Part shown: one piece after another, positions 10,416 to 21,370 of the stretch
How positions within the stretch are numbered: position 1 is the first letter of the stretch
How the letters are laid out: every line of letters begins with the position of its first letter
Assembly (NCBI RefSeq): GCF_047511655.1
Contig: NC_133390.1
Span: 125,603,583 to 125,667,582 of the forward strand
Source: Castor canadensis
Taxonomy: Eukaryota > Chordata > Mammalia > Rodentia > Castoridae
Length of the DNA: 64,000 nucleotides
Reading direction: 5' to 3'
Notes under the pieces: model-generated
What the model was told of the DNA's origin: nothing
The model's database searches: none
The model's input: the letters and a program-made list of their open reading frames with translations, nothing else
Made by a program: the position numbers and the translations under genes

Positions 10416-10770
10416 ATCAATTATCTTTTGTTCTGTTAAAAAAAGTCACAATTCTGTAGCTTAAAACAATAAATAATTATTTAGCTCATGGTTCTGTGAG
10501 TAAGCAGTTAGGTGGGGCTCAGCTAAGCAATTCTGCTGGTGTCTATTAGTCCCCTGTGTCCATAAATCAGCTGGTGAGATAGCTGGACTAGCTGAGTTTA
10601 TGATGCCCTTGGTTTAGATGGCTGGAATGACTGAGGCTGCTCTCCATATAGACTCTCATCCTCCAGCAGGTTGTACTGCGCTTGTACTTACACATGGCTT
10701 TTCTCATGTGTACTTGATTTACAGCTCCTACTGTTCCACTGGCCAAGGGAAATCCCATGGTAAAACCATA
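10416..10770 (-). mobile_element. MaLR/ERVL-type LTR, antisense
   Basis: ATTATCTTTTGTTCTG...CACAATTCTGTAGCTTAAAACAATAAATAATTATT...GGTTCTGTGAGTAAGC...GGGGCTCAGCTAAGC is the reverse of an LTR ending in the typical ...TGTTTTAAGCCACTAAGTTTTG motif. A relative lies at 32400-32560. Confidence 0.6.
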
Positions 10771-11587
10771 AATGGAACATGCTGAGATGTGACTATGAAG
10801 CTATAAAGAAGCAAGAACAAATTGAAAGTCAAAGCAATAGCCTATCATAAAATATAAATTCCAAAGGGAAATGTTTTTAGAGATACTAAATCCTAAAATA
10901 AAAAGAAATTTTGATTGTATAAAGCCAAGTGATTTTAAATAATTACAAAGAACCAAATTTGGCAAGAATACTGAAGTTTCCCTGTAGGAAACCACCTGAG
11001 AAGTCTGAATTTTAAAAGAAAATTACAAATTGTAGAATTATCAAGAACAAATTAAGTATGAAATACATCTGTAAGAATAGGGTTCAGAAACTTAAGGAAT
11101 AAATTGAGGTTTGAAAATGTACCAAGACAATCAAGAGTGTTGCATGGACAGACTTTTTGTGCTTTTTTTTTTTTTTTTTTTGTCTGTCTGTCTAGCTTCC
11201 TCTGTGGTCAACCATGACTAGGGCAAATAGTGGTTTACTGGCTGAATGTCAGGAAAGGCAGACCTGCTTTTCTCTTGATGTGCTTCTGTCTTCTCCATTA
11301 CAAAGAAAGATCTTTAAACTGGAAAGGTTGGAATAAATTTGATTAATAAAGTCAAACTTCTAGTTATTGAGGAGTTAGCGATAACAACTCCAAATGTGAT
11401 TGCAGAAATTTTACCATTTGAAAATACATGTGGCAAACAATATGTGAAATTACCAGAATACCAACGATGTCCATTCATAAAGCTGATATTCAGAAGTTTT
11501 TGTGTATATGTATTGTGGCTTTAATTTTGCAAATTCTATACTGCCAGGCTTGATAATAATTCTCCCTTGGTTTTAGGTGGAATTCAT
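10771..11587. other. AT-rich unassigned DNA with a poly(T)/TGTC run
   Basis: No gene or clear repeat. A 19-nt T run (11163-11181) followed by (TGTC)n to 11194 could be the tail of an unrecognised antisense retroelement. I could not find its body. Confidence 0.4.
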
Positions 11588-11700
11588 TCACCCATCAATT
11601 TGCATTCATTCATTCTGTGCTAAGCAGTGGACACAATGATGAGTGACTCTTCAGGGAGAACTCTGCTTAGTTGGGGAGACAGAAAAGCAAATAAACTACT
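11588..11700 (+). mobile_element. Ancient interspersed repeat (same type as 1975 and 15515)
   Basis: CATTCATTCATTCTGTGC...GCAGTGGACACAATGATGAG...GAGAACTCTGCTTAGTTGGGGAGACAGAAAAGCAAATAAAC matches the pattern of a tail motif, then a ...GTGAACAAAACAGA-like block, then ...GTGGGGGAGACAGACAATAAAC known from a common mammalian repeat. Confidence 0.5.
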
Positions 11701-12618
11701 ATTTTCTCCATAAAAGACATAGCATCTTGGAGGATAAATGGGATTGGCAAGGTGGGAGGAGGTGGGCCAGAAAAAGAGAAGACACAGATTTAGATTGCAG
11801 AGTACACTCAGATGGTTCATGGTGGCTAGACACTAAGGAATTCATAGAAGATGAAATAAAATTATATTTTTTAAAGGCAGCAGGCCTAAGTAATGAAAAG
11901 CATCATTTTCTAGTTTTACATTTATTTCAAAGGTAAAGGGTAACTAAATATATCCGATAATTTCCAATATAAGACTATTTCTGGGTTTTCAATGTGTTAC
12001 ACTGATTCATGTGCTCATATCTAAAAGATGGGTACACTGATCACTAGAATAGAAAGTGAGGCTTACTGGAACCCATCATGGGTTTTAAGACATGTTCATG
12101 AGTCCTTCCACTAAAATGACAGGTACAAGAATTAGAACCATAAGGCAAAATGGCTACTTGCTTTAGTAATAAATTTGGCAAGGACTCCTTAATATCTTAG
12201 TAGCTAAAATTAAGGCTAGATAATAGTATAGTTAGATGCATTATGGTTAGACAATTAATGTATTAGGGTCAGCTTAGATAGAACATTTTCAGTATCCAGA
12301 TTTGATCTTTTTCCTTTTTGTTTTTTAATGAATAACTTGGATGAATGCACATGACTGATTATACAATGTTTGGATCATGCAAACAGTAGCTAATGCATTA
12401 CAAAATGGAATCTAGCATCAAAGGAACTTTGTTACACTATATAATAAGCTAAAATTTGAGATAGAACTCCTATACTTTGGCTAAAATTTTAACGTCAACT
12501 AAATGCAACATGAGGGTTTTCTTTGAACCCTAATTTAAATAAACTAATTTCTGAAAAGAAATATCTGAGACAGTTTGAGAAAATGAAAAGACAATATCAA
12601 CAAAATATTATCAAGTCA
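11701..12618. other. No recognisable gene or repeat
   Basis: About 900 bp of AT-rich unassigned sequence. The 97-codon frame at 11643-11936 begins inside an old repeat and shows no domain. Confidence 0.45.
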
Positions 12619-12704
12619 GGGCTGGGGGCACCTCAAGTGGTAGAGCACTTGCCTAGCAAACACAAGGCCCTGAATTCAAACCCCAATATCACCAAAACAA
12701 AAAA
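12619..12704 (+). mobile_element. Solo dID (ID-like, tRNA-derived) SINE, sense
   Basis: It starts GGGCTGGGGGCACCTCAAGTG with a CTCAAGTGGTAGAG A-box-like stretch and GAATTCAAACCCC as B box, and ends in an A-rich tail. ATTATCAA occurs at 12607-12614 and 12705-12712 as a possible target-site duplication. No B1 half is present. Confidence 0.85.
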
Positions 12705-12929
12705 ATTATCAATTCTTTTTGGTGGCCTCGTAACGGCCTTTTAGTTACTTTTGAAATAGTTTTTGTTTTCCAGCAATACATGAATATTAATAGGTAAAAT
12801 TATATGCTTTAGAATAATACAGAAGTGAGAAGTGGATAGATATTTTTATTTATTCAAAAATGATAGCTGAGTCCATGTGATGGGTAGATGGGGAAGACTA
12901 AGCTTCTTTTCTGGGACCCTTGCTTTGGC
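12705..12929. other. No recognisable gene or repeat
   Basis: Short unassigned spacer between the solo dID and the MLT1-type LTR. Confidence 0.4.
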
Positions 12930-13263
12930 CTGACTGCACGTCCTCCTGAAGTTCATATGTTGAAACCTAACCCCCGAGATGATAATATTAAAAGGTGGGG
13001 CCTCTGGGTGTCATAAGGACTCTCCCCTCATGAATGGATTAGTTCTCTTATAAAAGAAGATTCACAGAGCCCTTTTGCTCTTTCTTCTGTGAGGACATAG
13101 AAGAAGGTGCCATCTTTGCAGAAAGTAAGATCTTCCCAGACACTGAATCCGCTCGTACCTTGGTCTTGGACTTTCCAGCCCCCAAAACTGGGGACAATAC
13201 ATTTTTGTTGTGTACAAACACAAACAGGAATTTTGCTATAACAGTCTGAATGGATTAATACAT
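12930..13263 (+). mobile_element. MLT1-type (ERVL-MaLR) solo LTR, sense
   Basis: GTTCATATGTTGAAACCTAACCCCC, then AGGTGGGGCCTCTGGG, then CTCATGAATGGATTAG..., TCTGTGAGGACATAG, a poly(A)-side CAGCCCCCAAAACTG block and a terminal ...TGGATTAATACA end give the full order of a MaLR LTR. It is about 330 bp with no internal region beside it. Confidence 0.85.
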
Positions 13264-15109
13264 ACACTGATTAAGTTTGGTAGACTATCCTGAAATTGTA
13301 AAAAAGTAAAAGTCCCGTTTCTCCTAAGTCTACAAGGAAACACGGTCTGTGGGTGGTATCCACCCAGTGAAGTTGTTGGGCCGCTGAACTCTCCCAGCTC
13401 CATTGAGCTGTCCTCTAGAGAGGCTACCAACCTTCTATCCAGTCTGCCTTGCACAGACCAATGGTTTCCAGTTCTGAAGGTGTATGTGTTCACACACATG
13501 CAGATTTTGAGAGGAGGAGGGTCAGACAGGGATTAGAGAAGGGAGAGGGACCGATTTCTTATAGTTCTTTCAGAAAATGAAATCAGCTGTCATGTATTGG
13601 TTGGCTTTCCCTATAGGCTACTGATTACATCAGTGCAACCCTGCTGGGGTCTGCTTTCTAATTGAGAAAACCGTAAAACAACTTGCCTGGCATCCTTGTT
13701 ATGTGGTTGTTCTGGGCATGGTGCAAGCGCTCTGGGACTACTTCTTAGAGGTACTGAAGCTTAAGCCAGGAAACCAACTTCCAGGGAGCATCTGGTCCGA
13801 GGTCTCTCCCAATCCTAACATTCCATGATGTGTGATACTGCTTTTCAAGATGCACCCTGTAAAATCACCTAATCGAAGAAGGACAAGGAGAGTCACAGTA
13901 TTAAACGAAGGGGCCAGGAATGTGGGGAAGACAAGAGCAAATGTGTTTAGGTAAGAAAGTTAATATGTCAAGGCTAGAGAAAACTAATGTGGGTGAGGAT
14001 TTTTTCTGAAAATTATGGCTTAGTAATTAAGTCAACACTTAGTCCACCTACCTAATTATTCTGACATACAGAAGGTGTCTGATGCTCAGACTTTTAAAAA
14101 AGAAAATCAAGGTGTATGCTTAGTAAATTCTTCTAAAAGTTAATAGGTAAGATCACATAGCAGAAAGCTCATCTAATCCCATGAAGGAGATATGGAGGAA
14201 TGGGAGCATAAAATGACAAGGTTAATTAACCTGGCAAATTTTCAGGGCACAAATTAGGATCCAAGTCTTTGAACTGTTGATTATACTTTTTTCAGTGAGA
14301 TCAAAACAGATAAATAGCCAGGAGCAGTGATCCACTTACAGAATCTTCAAGGTTATAGAAAGACAGTAAAGTTTTCTCTTAGCTACAGAGTTTAGCATTC
14401 TATTTGAGTTTCTGATGGTATCTTTAAGTACTTTACAAATGCAAATTGGATCCCTAGGATCAGATCTGCCCCAGAGTAGTTAGAAATGAGAGCAAGTTCT
14501 TGGTAGGAAAGATAGCAGTGGAACAGGAGAAAGGTAGCAAGCAGAAATTTCATCTGAGCTTAGACACATCTCACAATCTATAGAGTAGTGATTCTCCTAG
14601 ACTCAGCTCCATCTGGGTAAATCCATGTTCCAAGAGGAATTCTCTCATGTTCTTTGAGCTAAGAAAGGGCTTCCTTCTGCATTTCCGTCTAAGTTTTTTT
14701 TTCTGTGCTTCTCCATGACTGCCAAATCAGCCTGAAGAAAAATCACAAAGCCATGCAAATCAATGCACAGTGTGATTGTGTTTTTATAGTTTAGAATGTG
14801 ATCATTCGATAAAGTCTGTCTCCCTTCCAGCCTCTAATCTTCTTGTGGCACATCCGGTATTGGTCTTTGCTCACTACCGCTTACAGGTCCCAGCAGTGTG
14901 AGGGCACAAAGTAGACCCTCCACAAGTACTTATAAAGAAAATATACCTCACTTCCTCTTCATGGGGAAGAAATAAGTCACAGGCAGTGATCCTTCACTTT
15001 CTTGCTGCCTGCCTCCAAGTTTGCCTGAAAATCTTCCGTCTTTTCTCCATTCCCTCCATTACTGCATATGAGAAGTTGGACCCTTCGTGGCTAATCCTTC
15101 TACTGTATT
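13264..15109. other. Mostly unassigned single-copy-looking DNA
   Basis: About 1.8 kb with no gene. 14326-14364 (CCAGGAGCAGTGATCCACTT) may be a tiny B1 start. 14820-14940 (ending GGGCACAAAGTAGACCCTCC) may be an L2 3'-end remnant. Neither is firm. Confidence 0.4.
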
Positions 15110-15480
15110 CTGTTTGCAGCCCTTTCTACCTATTCACATCTTCCTGTTGACTATTCCCATTCCTGTCTATATCTTCAAACTTTCCCATCCCATTGACATA
15201 GAATGTCAAGGTAATTGTAATATAGCCACTTTTTGAAGCAACCCTTTTCCATCGCTACCCATCTTCCATCTTCATTAGCAAAGTCACTAAAACTCCTCCA
15301 CACTCATTATTTCCGCTTCCTCACCACTTGCCATTCACTCTTTGGCATCCTAAGACAATTGAAATTGTTTGCCACTGTTACCAATGACAGCCTTTTCTTA
15401 AAACCCAGTGACTATTTTTAAATATTTTTGTTTCATCTCTCAACAATATTTGACAGTGTTGATAAGTATCTACTTACAGA
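15110..15480 (+). mobile_element. L2-type LINE fragment from the reverse transcriptase region
   Basis: The C/T-rich sequence resembles L2 coding DNA. CTCTCAACAATATTTGACAG plus the following bases near 15437-15468 translate as LSTIFDSVD, matching the CR1/L2 reverse transcriptase motif A pattern LSxAFDTVD with its conserved aspartates. It is fully decayed and carries stops. Confidence 0.55.
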
Positions 15481-15514
15481 AATTGTTGGACACTGCATGA
15501 TTCTGAGTCTGTGT

Positions 15515-15690
15515 TCATTTAACAACTATTTATTGGCCACCTAATATATGCCATGCAATGTCCTAGGTGCTGAGCACACACAGGCGAACAAGATAGTCCA
15601 GGTCCTTGATCTCACAGAGCCTATGTTCATTTTTGTGAGAATGCAGACAACTGAGTAGATAAATGAACAATATGATATCAGAAAGTAAAG
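15515..15690 (+). mobile_element. Ancient interspersed repeat (TTTATTGGCCACCTA type)
   Basis: CATTTAACAACTATTTATTGG, then TGTCCTAGGTGCTGAGCAC, then GCGAACAAGATAGTCC, then CTCACAGAGCCTATGTTC, then an AGATAAATGAACAATATGATA-like end follow the shared mammalian repeat also seen at 1975 and 11588. This is the best copy of the three. Confidence 0.6.
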
Positions 15691-15764
15691 TCAGCCCAAG
15701 GCAGGTCAGCCAACAGCTTCTCCCTAGATTTAGCTTCTGAGCAATGATAAGCTATCTTGCTAAA

Positions 15765-15906
15765 ACCCCACCAAAGATGCCAGATTCCCCCCAAAAAAGG
15801 CAGCTCAGCAGCAACATGATGGAGATATAGTGACAGAGGCTGGAGTTGAGGGTAGGAATATACACTGAGAGTGGTTGAGCTGGGTTAGATCTCCTGTATT
15901 AAAAAC
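15765..15906. repeat. Unclassified repeat, copy A (partner at 21225-21370)
   Basis: It shares ACCCCACCAAA, GCAGCTCA, GAGGCTGGAGTTGAG (15 of 15) and ACACTGAGAGTGGTTGA (17 of 17) in the same order with 21225-21370. It must be an interspersed repeat or duplicated segment. I do not recognise the family. Confidence 0.65.
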
Positions 15907-16229
15907 TCTCCTGGAGAGCTTATCCCTTCCCTCAGAGGAGCCAATTCTGGCCTGGAGCCCAATTCATGTAAGAATGACTCAATCTCTTCATGACACATCT
16001 CCCACCTACAGGATTTTAGTGAGTGGAAATAAACCAATTCTTAACCCAGATCAGGACCTTCAGAGCTAAGCCAGGACTAGTGCTAGCCTGCATCCCTCAA
16101 CTGTTCCTATTATGACAACCTTGACCATTAACAGGACAACTAAAGCCACTCAGGCCTAGTCCTCTTGTATCTAGAAGTCATCCAGCACACGTAAGAAAGG
16201 CTTCATAACACTATGTGCCACACCTGTTT
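15907..16229. other. No recognisable gene or repeat
   Basis: About 320 bp of unassigned sequence that may continue the repeat at 15765, since no clear right boundary was found. Confidence 0.35.
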
Positions 16230-16662
16230 GCCTGCTGGCTCTCAGATCTATTCTCCATTATTCCCAGTTCTGCTTTGAAACTAAGGGATTGCCTCTTACA
16301 GACTCATTTCCCAGGGTCCTCCACCTCTTGGCATTTACTTAGTTTCAGACAGTAGGAAGCTCTGGCAGCAGATTTCAGTGTGACTGGAAAAAAATATCCA
16401 AGATATTTTCCAACCCTATTTCTCTGCTTTCTTTTGTGTCTCCAGTCCCTGTCAGGCAGAAACCAGGATGGTTCCAATTCCTTCCTACTAGGGGCCACAG
16501 CTCCTAGGCTCTGGCAATGTCTGATAACAGTTGCTATTCTGAGTTGGCTTATCTTCCTCCTGTTTCTTCAGTTCTTTGAACATGTATTTATCAGGTGCTC
16601 CTAATAAATTCCATTACATTACTCAGAATCGGTTCTGTTTTCTGGCTGAACCCTGACTGATA
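16230..16662 (+). mobile_element. ERVL-like solo LTR, sense
   Basis: CCTCTTGGCATTTACTTAGTTTCAGACAGTAGGAAGC..., then GATGGTTCCAATTCC..., GGGGCCACAGCTCC..., GGCTCTGGCAATGTC and the terminal GGTTCTGTTTTCTGGCTGAACCCTGACTGATAC give an LTR layout with the CCTGACTGATAC(A) end common in ERVL-related LTRs. The family name is uncertain. Confidence 0.55.
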
Positions 16663-17908
16663 CTTAAGCCCTGGGCAAATCCCCAAAATGTAACAAAACT
16701 GATTTGCCTCATAATCACTCTCAACAGTTAAATACAAAGGAAACATAAATCCTGTTCCAAAACCCAAAATAATAATTATCCTCTTATTAATAATTATTTT
16801 TATTATGTCTTGACAAAAGTCTCAGAATCTTCAAAGAGAAGAGAACACATTGCTTAGCATGCAACACTTTTACCTCAAAATCTTTACTTCATTCAGCCCT
16901 GCAAACTGCTCCCCCATAACCTGTATGGATTCTCTTGCCTCCTTCAAAACTAAACTAACAAAGAAGCTTTCAAAACACAAAGACAAAATGATCAAAAATA
17001 TATGATTTTTACTGAGATTTGTTCACATTAAATACTAACTTTGTATTTTAACTGCAAGATAGTCTTATTTTCCAATTAATAATTGAAATCCCCAATGAAT
17101 CAATTTTAAATAATCAATCTCAAAATAAGTACTGAAACTATAAAATGATTTATTTTTTATTAATCTAACCAAAGGACAAAAGGAGAAAATTTTGGAATGA
17201 AACAAAGAATGATTAAAGAAGATGGATTTATAGCCCAAATATAAATTATTGCATTAAATATAAGTAAGCAAAAATACCCTAAATAATGATTTGGATTATT
17301 GGACTGTATAAGTAAATAAAAACATACTATGCTATTTATAAAACACACAACCACCAGAACACAGTAGCTCTTATAAGACGTGTAAGTCCTCCACACTAAA
17401 ACCTGCAGAACTTCATTGAAATCAGTTGCTGAGGACCTACACACCATATTCAAGGATTAAAAATAACCACTATTGTAGAGGATGATTGCTTCCTAACCTG
17501 GAGAACACTGTAGGTTTCTAATGCTGGTATATAACACATAAGTCTCTCTCAGATCACTTTTGACAGGGTGGAACCAAACACCAGCTATGGAGAAACCTAA
17601 AGGCTTAGTCCTGAAGTTCACATTACTTGTGAGGTGTCAGTCTAGATAAAGTGCCCCTTAGGAGAAAATGTAGGCAACTTGGGACAGGAAAGTGACTGCA
17701 AAGAAAGAAGGCAACAAGTGGAAGAAATAAAGAGGCCTGTAGAACCAATGTATCAGGCAGAGTCAGAATGCACATTGCCCTCCCTTCCAAAGGAAACGAG
17801 TGCACTTCACTGCTCTGACAGAAGAGGGCACTCTTCAACTCGGAAACTTATTGAGCCATCCAAACCCTTCTCTGCTATATTTCTTCTTAATGACCCAGTT
17901 AAATCCAA
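16663..17908. other. AT-rich DNA, possibly old L1-derived in part
   Basis: 17150-17460 faintly resembles an old L1 (ATTAAATATAAG..., ACACAACCACC pattern of the endonuclease region), but the match is too weak to call. 16770-16806 is a run of A/T with imperfect inverted symmetry. No gene is seen. Confidence 0.35.
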
Positions 17909-18047
17909 AGCATCGGTGTGGCTCACGCCTGTAATCCTAGCTGCTCAGGAGATGTAGATCAGGAGGACTGTGGTTCAAAGCCAACCCAGGCAAATAGTTC
18001 TGGAGACCCTATCTCTAAAAAAACCCATCACTCGCACACACACACAA
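17909..18047 (+). mobile_element. B1-like SINE monomer, sense
   Basis: AGCATCGGTGTGGCTCACGCC, TGTAATCCTAGCTGCTCAGGAG, AGGAGGACTGTGGTTCAAAGCC and GAGACCCTATCTCTAAAAAAAC follow the B1 half of B1-dID. No ID half follows. The tail ends in a short CA run (18033-18046). Confidence 0.9.
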
Positions 18048-19060
18048 ATAGAACATAGGCAACCTCCATATAAAACTATTAGCAAGATCAAAGAAAATGG
18101 CATCAATTATTTTTCACCTGATGAAAATACTATAAAAAGGAAAAACAGAATAAAGTTGTAACACATTTCAATATGAATTGTATGTCATTAACAATATTTG
18201 AAAATATGAACGATAGCTCAAATAAGAAATACAGAATAAAATGGGCAGAAAATAGTATTATGTGAAACAGATAAACTCTGTTCTTTTCTAATCTTTTTTT
18301 TTTGGCAGTGCTGGAATTTGAACTCAGTGCCTCATGCTTGCTAGTCAGGTACCACTTGAGTCACTCCACCAGCCCCCTAATCTCAGGACATAATTTGAAT
18401 TTTAAAAGTATATCAAACTAAATTTCAAAGTCTCAAAGGGGAAATCATCTTGATCAAACATAAATTAAGGAACACTGAGGAGGTGAATGAAATCAGTTAA
18501 GAGAAACAAAGTGAAACAAAGGATGCAAGAGTTCTTGGAATAATTAGAATTACAATCAATGAGCAAGAAAAACAAAATAGTGGAATATAACCAATATTTT
18601 AAAAATAATTCAAGGACAGATCCCAAGAGAAAAACATTCTATGATCTACATGTTGAAAAGGCTACCATGTTCTCAGAGTTGTCAACTCCAAACCAAAATC
18701 TATTTTATTTTTTAAAAAATTACCAGACTCTAAGGAAAAATACCATAGGCCATTCAGTAAAATGGACCTCTTAGCCATTTACAAAGGATAGAAAATCAGG
18801 TTTATATCAAACTTCTCAAGAACAATGTGAAAAGTGATTTTAAAAAATTAGAGCAATGTTTTCTTAAAACTTAAATATTCAGCCAAGGATTGTTTTTAAA
18901 AAGCAAGACAAAATTCTAAAATCAAAGCTATCGAAAAAAAAAAAAAGGAAACAACCAGGAACTGAAGAACTACTGTATTTGCAAGCTTTTGAAAAATCTG
19001 TAGAGGATGACCAAAAGATACCTAGAAAATTCTCTGAGAAAGAGACAGAAGGAACCCGGT
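18048..19060 (+). mobile_element. Possible old L1/HAL1-like fragment with SINE insertion
   Basis: A-rich, purine-biased sequence such as TTAAATATTCAGCCAAGG and AAAAGCAAGACAAAATTC resembles sense-strand old LINE DNA, and the solo dID at 18295-18376 sits inside it. The match is impressionistic and the boundaries are uncertain. Confidence 0.3.
18295..18376 (-). mobile_element. Solo dID SINE, antisense
   Basis: A poly(T) tail, then GCAGTGCTGGAATTTGAACTC, then the long-form TGCTTGCTAGTCAGGTACC block, ending CCACCAGCCC. CTAATCT at 18288-18294 and 18377-18383 flanks it as a 7-bp target-site duplication. No B1 half. Confidence 0.9.
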
Positions 19061-19114
19061 AAGAGAAGATCTTTTCTGCATCCTCCCTCCTCCACTTGTA
19101 GCTGGTCATCTTCC

Positions 19115-19330
19115 AGGCTTGTGGTCTTCCTTCTGTGTATGCCTCTGTCCTAACTGACTCTTCTTAAAAGGACACCAGTCCTATTGGAATAGGTCAATCC
19201 CAATAACCTCATTACCTGTATCATCTCTCAAAAGGTTCAATCTCTAAATATAGTCATATCTGAGGTGCTGAGGGACTTCAACATTTGACCTTTAGGGAAC
19301 AAAATTCAGATCATAATGTAATAGATACAT
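19115..19330 (-). mobile_element. MLT1/MST-like LTR fragment, antisense
   Basis: TCTTCTTAAAAGGACACCAGTCCTATTGG, CCCAATAACCTCATTACC, AGTCATATCTGAGGTGCTGAGG and CAACATTTGACC follow the reverse of the U3 half of a MaLR LTR. The R/U5 half is missing. Confidence 0.6.
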
Positions 19331-19409
19331 TTTTTAGTGTGACCTTTTCTTCCTTTTTTCTTTTTTTTAACTAGAAAATTTCTTTTAATTATAGTTTTGT
19401 AAACTGTGC

Positions 19410-20978
19410 ATGATTTCTTCTTTTTTATTAATTATTAATTTATTCACATGTGCATACATTGTTTGGGTCATTTCTCCCCCCTGTCCCTCTCCCCTACTCT
19501 CTTCCTCCTCCCCCCTTCAGTTCCAGGCAGGTCCTGTTCTGCCTTTATCACTAATTTTTTTGAAGAAGACACAAGCCTAATAAGGAAGACAAAGTGTTTT
19601 TGCTAGCTGAGTTGAGGATAGCTATACAGAACTATTCCTGGTATTGCTTTTGTGTACACGTGTTATGACCCATGTTAATTCATCTCTAACTGATCTTTGC
19701 ACTGGTTACTGATCCCCTTCTCATAGTAACCTCTGTCACTTTAAGGTTTCTATATTAGCTCCTCTGGAGTGGGGACATCAACCACTTTCATGTTTTGGGT
19801 TTTCTACCTATTTCTATATCTCACGTATGTGCTCTCCCCTTGTCATGTGATCCAAGTCCAACCACATTGCTGCATTTGCCCTAGATCTAAAGTCAGCATA
19901 TGAGGGAGAACATATGATTTTTGGTCTTCTGAGCCTGGCTGACCTCACTCAGAATTATGTTCTTCAGTTCTATCCATTTACCTGCAAATGATAAGATTTC
20001 ATTCTTTTTCATGGCTGAGTAAAATTCCATTGTGTACAAGTACATTTTCTTGATCCATTCATCAAGAATGTTGGTTGTTTCCATAATTTGGGTATTATGC
20101 AATAAACTGCAATAAACATGGATGTGCAGGTGCCTCAGGAGTAACCTGTGTCGCATTCCTTTGGGTCTATCCCCAGATGTGGGATTGCTGGATCATATGG
20201 CAGATCTATGTTTAGATTTTTAAGTAGCCTCCAAATTTTTTTCCAGAGTGGTTGCACCAGCTTGCATTCCCACCAGCAGTGGATTAGGGTTCCTTTTTCC
20301 CCACATCCTCACCAACACCTGTTGTTGGTGGTGTTTTTGATGATGGCTATTCTAACAGGGGTGAGGTGGAATCTTAGTGTGGTTTTGATTTACATTTCCT
20401 TTATGGCTAGAGATGGTGAGCATTTTTTCATGTGCTTTTTTGCCATTTGAATTTCTTCTTTTGAGAAAGTTCTGTTTAGTTCAATTGCCCATTTTTTAAT
20501 TGGTTCATTGAGTTTAGGAGAGTTTAGCTTCTTAAATTCCCTATATATTATGGTTATCAGTCCCTTGTCTGATGTATAGGTGGCAAACATTTTCTCCCAC
20601 TCTGTGAGTAGTCTATTCAGTTTACAGACCATTTCTTTTGTTGTGCAGAAGCTTTTTAATTTTATGAAGTCCCATTTGTCCATCCTTTCTCTTAGTTGCT
20701 GGGCTGCTGGGTTGCATTGAGGAAGTCCTTGCCTATACCTATTAATTCCTGTAGTAACTTCAGAGTTTCAGGTCTGATCTTTAGGTCCTTGATCCATTTT
20801 GAGTTGATACTAGTACAGGGTGGTAGACATGGACCCGGTTTCAGTTTCTTGCAGACAGTTAACCACTTTTCCCAGCAGCATTTGTTGAAGAGGCTGTCTT
20901 TTGTCCACCTTTTTGGCCCCTTTGTCAAAAATGAGGTGGGTATAGTTGTGTGGATTCATATCTGGGTCCTCTGTCCTG
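19410..20978 (-). mobile_element. LINE-1, antisense, 5'-truncated (G-rich 3' UTR family)
   Basis: The plus strand begins with a T-rich tail and ATTCACATGTGCATACATTG, then a C-rich block (complement of the G-rich 3' UTR), a 3' UTR of about 470 bp, then ORF2 from about 19895. Identity to L1 stops near 20978. It is the same family as the young copy at 50421-52175 but carries frame breaks. TTTCTTCTT beside both ends could be a short target-site duplication, but that string is too simple to trust. Confidence 0.9.
19893..20978 (-). pseudogene. L1 ORF2 C-terminal third, frame-broken
   Basis: The minus strand encodes ORF2p C-terminal segments in separate frames: 20978-20692 ([20 protein letters not shown] region), 20683-20390 (DKWDFIKLKSFC...KEMVCKLNRL...[18 protein letters not shown]) and 20156-19893 ([23 protein letters not shown] tail). 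A frameshift lies near 20688, and more breaks lie between 20390 and 20156, where the cysteine motif should be. It lacks endonuclease and reverse transcriptase, so it is a dead fragment. Confidence 0.85.
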
Positions 20979-21090
20979 TTCCTTTCTTCTTAATTCTCTG
21001 CTCACTACCATATTCCCACAAAGCTCCCCCATTCTTCAAGACAATCCAAGGCATGCATATTTCCATGCTATTTCTCATGTCATAGATTAT

Positions 21091-21150
21091 AAACACACAC
21101 GTTTGTATGTATGCACACATACATACATGCACACATACATACATGTGTAT
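21091..21150. repeat. (ACAT)n-type microsatellite
   Basis: ACACACGTTTGTATGTATGC, then CACACATACATACATGCACACATACATACATG: about 60 bp of imperfect tetranucleotide repeat. Cys/Tyr/His-rich open frames over it are artefacts. Confidence 0.85.
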
Positions 21151-21224
21151 GGAAGGGCTTTTAAAATGTACACAAAATTCCATTATTCACTCTTCTGCAT
21201 TTCATTTTTCTTATTCAACCAAAA

Positions 21225-21370
21225 TCCCACCAAAAATGGCCAAGTCCCCAGAAAAGTGCAGCTCAACATCAAAAATCATCTTGATTCCATCAGGAGATAT
21301 AATCCCAGAGGCTGGAGTTGAGATAAGAATCACACTGAGAGTGGTTGAAAGCATCTCCTTGAAGAACTCT
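21225..21370. repeat. Unclassified repeat, copy B (partner at 15765-15906)
   Basis: It is collinear with 15765-15906, including GAGGCTGGAGTTGAG (21308-21322) and ACACTGAGAGTGGTTGA (21332-21348). Both strands keep a frame of 94-97 codons across it, but no protein family is recognisable. The boundaries are approximate. Confidence 0.65.

Noticed and set aside
12619-12704. Possible tRNA gene
   Set aside because: It has A- and B-box-like motifs but no cloverleaf potential, and matches the dID SINE seen many times here.
12930-13263. Possible endogenous retrovirus with coding regions
   Set aside because: Only an LTR is present. I found no gag, pol or env-like frame beside this or any other LTR in the window.
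17150-17460. Old L1 endonuclease-region fragment
   Set aside because: The similarity is a faint impression without an anchoring motif, so it is only mentioned in the interval note.
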